Origin: Amycolatopsis acididurans
GTDB lineage: Bacteria > Actinomycetota > Actinomycetes > Mycobacteriales > Pseudonocardiaceae
Assembly (NCBI RefSeq): GCF_012328925.1
Contig: NZ_JAAXLS010000015.1
Location: 1 to 64,000 of the forward strand
DNA length: 64,000 nucleotides
Direction: 5' to 3'
Positions 59,812-64,000 of this stretch are shown here, one piece after another. Each line of letters begins with the position of its first letter. Within the stretch, counting starts at the first letter, position 1. Both the position numbers and the translations under genes were made by a program. Below the pieces are notes generated by a model. That model saw only the letters and a list, made by a program, of their open reading frames with translations. It did no database searches and was not told where the DNA came from.

Positions 59812-60716
59812 GCGGCGCGCTCGGAATGCTCGGGCTGGGCCGGATGGGGTCGCGGATGGCGGACCGGCTCGTCGCTGCCGGGCATCGCGTCGTGGTCTAC
59901 GACGTCGAAGCCGAGGCGGTGGCCCGGCTCGAGGCGCGTGGCGCGCTCGCCGCATCCTCACCCGCCGAGGTCGGGGACCGGGCCGCAACGGTACTCACGA
60001 GCCTGCCGACGCCCGCCGTCGTGCGGGACGCGGTACTCGGCGAAAACGGGCTCGTGCACGGGCGGGCGATCCGGCGGCTGGTGGAGTTGTCCACGACCGG
60101 GATGCCCACGGCGCAGCTGCTCGCGGGCGAGCTGGAGTCACGCGGGATCGCCGTGGTGGACGCCCCGGTGAGCGGGGGCACGGCGGGCGCGGAAAAGGGC
60201 ACGCTGGCGGTGATGGCCGCGTGTTCCGCAGCGGATTTCACCGCTGTGGAGCCGATTCTCACGATCCTGGGCAGGGTGTTCCACGTCGGCACCGAACCGG
60301 GACTCGGCCAGGCGATGAAGCTGGTCAACAACTACCTGTCCGCGGCGGCGCTGGCGACGACGTCGGAGGCCGTGGTCGCCGGGGTCAAGGCCGGGCTCGA
60401 GCCGAGCGTCATGATCGAGGTCCTCAACAGCGGGTCGGGACGCAACAGCGCGACGCAGGACAAGTTCCCGCGCTCGGTGCTGCCGCGGACGTTCGACTTC
60501 GGATTCGCCACCGGGCTGATGGAAAAGGACCTCGGCCTGTTCGCCGAGCAGGCCGCCGGTTCCGGGGTGCCGCTCTGGGTGGGGTCGGCGGTGCACCGGC
60601 TGTGGCGGCAGGCGAAGGACGAGCTGGGTGGCGACTCGGACTTCAGCGGCATCGTCCGCCTGGTCGAGGCCTGGGCGCACGTCGAGGTCAGGGCCCGCGC
60701 GGCGGAGGATCGGTGA
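59808..60716 (+). CDS. 3-hydroxyisobutyrate dehydrogenase-family oxidoreductase
   Basis: 302 residues. The NAD(P) motif GMLGLGRMGSRMADRL starts the protein; the substrate motif APVSGGTAGAEKGTLAVM and the catalytic-lysine segment KLVNNYLSAAAL follow. The C-terminal helices contain SGSGRNSATQDKFPRSVLPRTFDFGFATGLMEKDL. Beta-hydroxyacid dehydrogenases oxidise 3-hydroxyacids or reduce semialdehydes. ATG 59808 overlaps the preceding stop, and GTGA overlap joins it to the next gene, so the cluster is strongly coupled. Confidence 0.88.
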   Translation: MSGALGMLGLGRMGSRMADRLVAAGHRVVVYDVEAEAVARLEARGALAASSPAEVGDRAATVLTSLPTPAVVRDAVLGENGLVHGRAIRRLVELSTTGMPTAQLLAGELESRGIAVVDAPVSGGTAGAEKGTLAVMAACSAADFTAVEPILTILGRVFHVGTEPGLGQAMKLVNNYLSAAALATTSEAVVAGVKAGLEPSVMIEVLNSGSGRNSATQDKFPRSVLPRTFDFGFATGLMEKDLGLFAEQAAGSGVPLWVGSAVHRLWRQAKDELGGDSDFSGIVRLVEAWAHVEVRARAAEDR

Positions 60717-61522
60717 CCCAGGACGGCTACCAGGTCTTCGCGATCCGGCACGGCCACGTGCACCGCACGGTCGCGGACAACTTCGCCGGCGGCTGCCCCG
60801 ACGACCGGCCCATGCCGATGGACTACTTCATCTGGGTCGCGGCCAACGAGCGCCGCACGATCGTCATCGACACCGGTTTCGGCGCCGGCGAAGCCGCGCG
60901 TCGTGGCCGCAGCGTGACCCGGAGCGTCGCCGACGGCCTGCGCGCGATCGGGGTGGACCACGCGATCGTGACCGACGTGATCCTCACGCACCTGCACTGG
61001 GACCACGCCGGGAACCTCGACCTGTTCGGCGCGGCCCGGTTCCATCTGTCCGAACAGGAACTGCGGTTCGCGGCCGGAGCGGCGATGACCGACCCGGGCC
61101 GTTCGCTCGGCTATGCCGGGTCGGACGTGGCCGACGCGGTCCGGCTGGTGCACGAGGGCAGGGTGCGCTTCGCCGGGGAGGACGAAGAGCTGTTCCCCGG
61201 GATCAGCGTGCACCTGGTCGGCGGGCACACGGCGGGCACGCAGGTCGTGCGGATCGCCACCCGGCGCGGTCCGATCGTGCTGGCTTCCGACGCCGCCCAC
61301 TTCTACGCGAACATGAGCCAGATGCGGGTCTTCCCGGTGACCGACGACCCCGACAAGCTGCTCAACGTGTACACACAACAGCTTCCGGCGCTAGTACAGT
61401 CCACTATAGACATAATTCCAGGGCACGATCCGCTCGTGCTCGAGCGGTACCGGCCCGCAGGGGTGGAGCTGCGCGGCTGGGTGGCCCGGCTCGATCAGCC
61501 TTTCGACGAAACAGTGAGGTGA
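60713..61522 (+). CDS. Metallo-beta-lactamase-fold hydrolase (lactonase-like)
   Basis: 269 residues. The zinc motif HLHWDHAG is clear; further ligands are in GGHTAGTQ, ASDAAHFY and PGHDPLV. The layout matches AHL-lactonase-like MBL proteins. It probably opens a lactone or hydrolyses an ester in the pathway, as with muconolactone-type intermediates. GTG 60713 overlaps the preceding stop (GTGA). The promiscuous fold makes the exact substrate uncertain. Confidence 0.8.
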   Translation: MTQDGYQVFAIRHGHVHRTVADNFAGGCPDDRPMPMDYFIWVAANERRTIVIDTGFGAGEAARRGRSVTRSVADGLRAIGVDHAIVTDVILTHLHWDHAGNLDLFGAARFHLSEQELRFAAGAAMTDPGRSLGYAGSDVADAVRLVHEGRVRFAGEDEELFPGISVHLVGGHTAGTQVVRIATRRGPIVLASDAAHFYANMSQMRVFPVTDDPDKLLNVYTQQLPALVQSTIDIIPGHDPLVLERYRPAGVELRGWVARLDQPFDETVR

Positions 61523-61524
61523 CG

Positions 61525-62190
61525 ATGGATCAGCCCGCGCCGATCAGCGGTGAGAACGTCGGCCAGCAGGAACGGGACCTCCGGTACGAGCTCGCGACTC
61601 TGTCCTTTCCTCTGCTGGAGGGCGAAAAGGCGAGCGCGGGAGTGTTGCCGTGGGTCAACGCTCCCGAAGCGCGCGGACAGCTCCTGGGCTGCTGGCAGAC
61701 GGAGAACGGCCCGCTCGGCAGGCTCGTCGTGTTGCGTGTCTTCGTCAATGACGCCGAGCTCGCGCGTGAGCGGCAGCGCGCCCGCGCGAGCAGCGAGCCG
61801 TTCGGCGCGGGGGAGCACCTGACCGACCTGACTCTGCAGAGTTTCGCGCCGTTCCCGTTCGTGCCACCGGTGCGGACAGGGCGGTTCGGACCGGTGTACG
61901 AGATCCGCGACTACCACCTGCGGCCGGGAGGCCTGCCCGCCACGATTCACGGCTGGCGGCAGGCTCTGCCGGCGCGGCACCGGATCGATCCGCTGACCAT
62001 CGTGATGTATGCGCTCGACGGGCCCGACCGGATCATCCAGATCTGGCCGTTCCAGAGCCTCGACGAACGGGTCGCTCTTCGCAGGGATCTCTACGGTTCG
62101 GGTTTGTGGCCGCCTCCCGGCGCCCCTGAGCAGATCCTCGACGCGACCTCGATCATCGCGTGGCCCGCCGGGTTCTCCCCGCTCACCTGA
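61525..62190 (+). CDS. NIPSNAP-family protein
   Basis: 221 residues. The C-terminal half shows the NIPSNAP ferredoxin-like pattern VYEIRDYHLRPGGLPATIHGWRQALPARHRID and IIQIWPFQSLDERVALRRDLY. The N-terminal half (LATLSFPLLEGEKASAGVLPWVN) may be a second, diverged copy. NIPSNAP proteins accompany catabolic enzymes, but their chemistry is largely unknown. ATG 61525 is two bases after the preceding stop; GTG 61519 overlaps that stop. It is the last gene of the plus-strand operon. Confidence 0.72.
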   Translation: MDQPAPISGENVGQQERDLRYELATLSFPLLEGEKASAGVLPWVNAPEARGQLLGCWQTENGPLGRLVVLRVFVNDAELARERQRARASSEPFGAGEHLTDLTLQSFAPFPFVPPVRTGRFGPVYEIRDYHLRPGGLPATIHGWRQALPARHRIDPLTIVMYALDGPDRIIQIWPFQSLDERVALRRDLYGSGLWPPPGAPEQILDATSIIAWPAGFSPLT

Positions 62191-62254
62191 GCGCTCGCCG
62201 GTGGTGCCACGGCGGCGGCGGGCCTTCGCACTCCGCGTCCGGCATGGCCGGCGG

Positions 62255-63403
62255 TCACGATGGGACGTCCTGGCCGAACTCGGCGCGCAGGGTGGCGTTG
62301 TGTTCGCCCAGCGCGGGCACCGGACGCATGAGTGCTTCTCTGCCTTCGACCTCGACCGGCGGCAACAGGGCGCGCATCGAACCGCCAGGGGTTTCGACCG
62401 CGCGCCAGCGGTCGCGCGCCTCCAGCTGGGGGTGCTCGGTGAACTCGGCCGGAGTGCGCAGGGTCGCGTTGGCGATCCCGGCGTCGTCGAGGAGCTCGAT
62501 CGCCTTGCCGGCGGTGAGTGCGGCGAACACCGACTCGATCACCGCGGTCAGCTCGGCGTCGTGCGCGACCCTGTCCACATTGGATGCGAAGCGCGCGTCG
62601 TCCACCAGTTCGGGCCGTCTGAGCACGGTGCGGCACAGCGTGGCCCATTCGCGGTTGTTCTGCACGCCGAGGAACACCGTCCCGTCGCCGGTGCGGTACG
62701 GCCCGTAGGGCGAGATCGAGGGATGTTTCGCGCCGGTGCGTCGCGCGGGTTTCCCGCTGTAGCGCGAGAAGTAGGCGGGCTGGCTCATCCATTCGCCGAG
62801 CGCGTCGAGCATCGCGACGCTCAGCGTGGCGCCCCGCCCGGTGCGTTCCCGTTCATAGAGCGCGGTCAGGATGCCGCTGTAGGCGTACATCCCGGTGGCG
62901 ATGTCGGCGATCGAGAACCCTGCCTTCGCGGGCGACTCCGGCGTGCCGGTGCCCATGACCAGGCCGGCTTCGCACTGCACCAGCAGGTCGTAGGCCTTCT
63001 TCGAGCGGTACGGGCCGTCCGCACCGTAGCCCGACACCGAGCAGTGGATCAGCTCCGGCCGCGCCGCGCGCAGCGTCGCGGCGCCGAGGCCGAGGCGGTC
63101 GGCCGCGCCCGGCGCGAGGTTCTGCACGAAGACGTCCGCGTGTTCGAGGATGGCGTCGAGCAACGCGCGGTCGCCGGAGTTCTTCACGTCGAGCTCGACG
63201 CTTTCCTTGCCGCGGTTGAGCCACACGAAGTAGCTCGACTGCCCGTGCACGGTGTGGTCGTAGCCGCGGGCGAAATCGCCGGCGTCGCGGCGCTCGACCT
63301 TGATGACACGGGCACCGAGGTCGGCGAGCTGGCGGGTGGCGAACGGCGCCGCCACCGCCTGTTCGAGCGAGACGACGGTGATGCCCTCGAGTGGATGAGA
63401 CAT
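62255..63403 (-). CDS. Class III CoA-transferase (CaiB/BaiF family)
   Basis: 382 residues. Family features are LEQAVAAPFATRQLADLGARVIKVER, FARGYDHTVHGQSSYFVWLNRGKESVELDVK, LHCSVSGYG-type strand (IHCSVSGYGADGPYRSKKAYDLLVQCEAG with the catalytic Asp in KAYDLL) and MLDALGEWM. It moves CoA between carboxylic acids, giving the acyl-CoA for the dehydrogenase encoded nine bases upstream. It converges on the LysR-linked operon and likely belongs to the same pathway (inference). Confidence 0.9.
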   Translation of the reverse strand: MSHPLEGITVVSLEQAVAAPFATRQLADLGARVIKVERRDAGDFARGYDHTVHGQSSYFVWLNRGKESVELDVKNSGDRALLDAILEHADVFVQNLAPGAADRLGLGAATLRAARPELIHCSVSGYGADGPYRSKKAYDLLVQCEAGLVMGTGTPESPAKAGFSIADIATGMYAYSGILTALYERERTGRGATLSVAMLDALGEWMSQPAYFSRYSGKPARRTGAKHPSISPYGPYRTGDGTVFLGVQNNREWATLCRTVLRRPELVDDARFASNVDRVAHDAELTAVIESVFAALTAGKAIELLDDAGIANATLRTPAEFTEHPQLEARDRWRAVETPGGSMRALLPPVEVEGREALMRPVPALGEHNATLRAEFGQDVPS

Positions 63404-63412
63404 CGCCGCCCC

Positions 63413-64000
63413 TCAGATCTTGTGGCGCTTGACGAGTGCGCGGGCGATCACGTTGCGCTGGATCTCGTTGGTGCCCTCACCGACGATCATCAGTGGCGCG
63501 TCCCGGAAATAGCGTTCGACGTCGAACTCGGTGGAGTAGCCGTAGCCGCCGTGGATGCGGACCGCGTCGAGCGCGACCTCCATCGCCGTCTCCGACGCGA
63601 ACAGCTTCGCCATCCCCGCCTCCAGATCCGCGCGCTCGCCGGAGTCGTACTTGCGGGCAGCGAAGAGCACCAGCTGGCGGGCGGCTTCGAGCTTCGTGGC
63701 CATGTCCGCCAGGTAGTTGCCGATCGACTGGTGCTGCCAGATCGGCTGCCCGAAACTTTCGCGTTCCTGGGCGTAGCGCAACGCGTCCTCCAGCGCCGCA
63801 CGGCCCACACCGAGTGCGCGGCATGCGACCTGGATGCGGCCGATCTCCAGACCCCGCATCATCTGCGCGAACCCGCGGCCCTCCTCGTCGCCGAGCAGCG
63901 CGGTCGCCGGCACCTGGAAATCGACGAAGGACAGCTCGCAGCTTTCGACGCCCTTGTAGCCCAGCTTCGGCAGGTCGCGCGACACCGAGAAGCCGGGGCC
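63413..64000 (-). CDS. Acyl-CoA dehydrogenase, 5' part outside the window
   Basis: 195 C-terminal residues are visible; the frame is open to the window end (GPGFS before VSRDLPKLG). It shows YAQERESFGQPIWQHQSIGNYLADMATKLEAARQLVLFAARKYD, GMAKLFASETAMEVALDAVRIHGGYGYSTEFDVERYFRDAPLMIVGEGTNEIQRNVIARALVKR, the standard ACAD C-domain with the catalytic-base region and FAD-binding GEGTNEIQR. It introduces a double bond into an acyl-CoA made by the adjacent CoA-transferase. Confidence 0.9.
   Translation of the reverse strand, partial: GPGFSVSRDLPKLGYKGVESCELSFVDFQVPATALLGDEEGRGFAQMMRGLEIGRIQVACRALGVGRAALEDALRYAQERESFGQPIWQHQSIGNYLADMATKLEAARQLVLFAARKYDSGERADLEAGMAKLFASETAMEVALDAVRIHGGYGYSTEFDVERYFRDAPLMIVGEGTNEIQRNVIARALVKRHKI

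Noticed and set aside
1..64000. tRNA, rRNA, insertion sequences or prophage genes
   Set aside because: None was recognised by eye on either strand; no transposase, integrase or tRNA-like cloverleaf was noticed.

Overview
This is about 64 kb of very GC-rich DNA with dense, tightly packed genes, frequent ATGA/GTGA stop-start overlaps, many GTG starts and strong AAGGAG-type ribosome binding sites. These traits, plus a complete Mce/YrbE lipid importer, PaaX, AfsR/LuxR-like and AveC-like proteins, point to a high-GC actinomycete. A Pseudonocardiaceae genus such as Amycolatopsis is my best guess, by inference and not by comparison. I see no rRNA, tRNA, CRISPR array, insertion sequence or phage gene. 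The window looks like a chromosomal catabolic region for hydrophobic acids and lipids.

Layout: (1) 2-4364: the 3' part of a pyruvate-dehydrogenase-E1/transketolase-like gene, a lipoprotein, an ankyrin-repeat protein and a highly charged RD-repeat protein. (2) 4555-15845: an operon resembling acyclic-terpene or branched-acid catabolism (acyl-CoA dehydrogenase, biotin-dependent acyl-CoA carboxylase alpha and beta, crotonase, TIGR03084-type protein, AtuA/DUF1446 protein, TetR), followed by an acyl-CoA ligase and a second, paralogous TetR. A near-perfect 28-bp palindrome sits upstream of the operon. (3) 15922-20651: secreted alpha/beta hydrolase, PucR-like regulator, HSL-family esterase, and an SDR-fold protein that has lost its catalytic Tyr and Lys. 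(4) 20932-25696: acyl-CoA ligase divergent from a PaaX-family repressor, a tandem hotdog thioesterase and a nitronate-monooxygenase-like flavoprotein. (5) 25800-31978: the most striking part. It holds two 2-hydroxyacyl-CoA dehydratase/benzoyl-CoA-reductase-type subunits and their ATP-dependent activator, then an AveC-like membrane protein, a 7Fe ferredoxin and a ferredoxin-NADP reductase, closed by a 21-bp terminator hairpin.

(6) 32204-47615: one co-directional 15-kb run of aldehyde dehydrogenase, Zn alcohol dehydrogenase, cytochrome P450, its small ferredoxin, an SCP2 protein, YrbE A/B, the Mce ATPase (Mkl type), MceA-F and an ECF sigma factor. A 19-bp element ending about 96 bp before the first gene also occurs (18/19 identical) at the same distance before the AveC-like gene, suggesting shared control. 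(7) 47656-53817: RND-family transporter, PpiC-type peptidyl-prolyl isomerase, a small membrane protein with a Cys-rich tail, and an ATPase/LuxR-type regulator. (8) 53898-64000: LysR regulator divergent from a catabolic operon (alpha/beta hydrolase with an extra N-terminal domain, MHS-type MFS permease, cupin, aldehyde dehydrogenase, carboxymuconolactone-decarboxylase-like protein, hydroxyisobutyrate-dehydrogenase-like protein, metallo-beta-lactamase fold hydrolase, NIPSNAP protein), facing a class III CoA-transferase and an acyl-CoA dehydrogenase cut by the window end.

Working model (inference): a hydrophobic substrate is imported by the Mce system, oxidised by the P450, alcohol and aldehyde dehydrogenases, activated by the CoA ligases, and processed by beta-oxidation-like enzymes. 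The ATP-driven radical dehydratase/reductase, fed by its own NADPH-reductase-ferredoxin chain, would handle a chemically difficult step. The substrate cannot be read from sequence alone.
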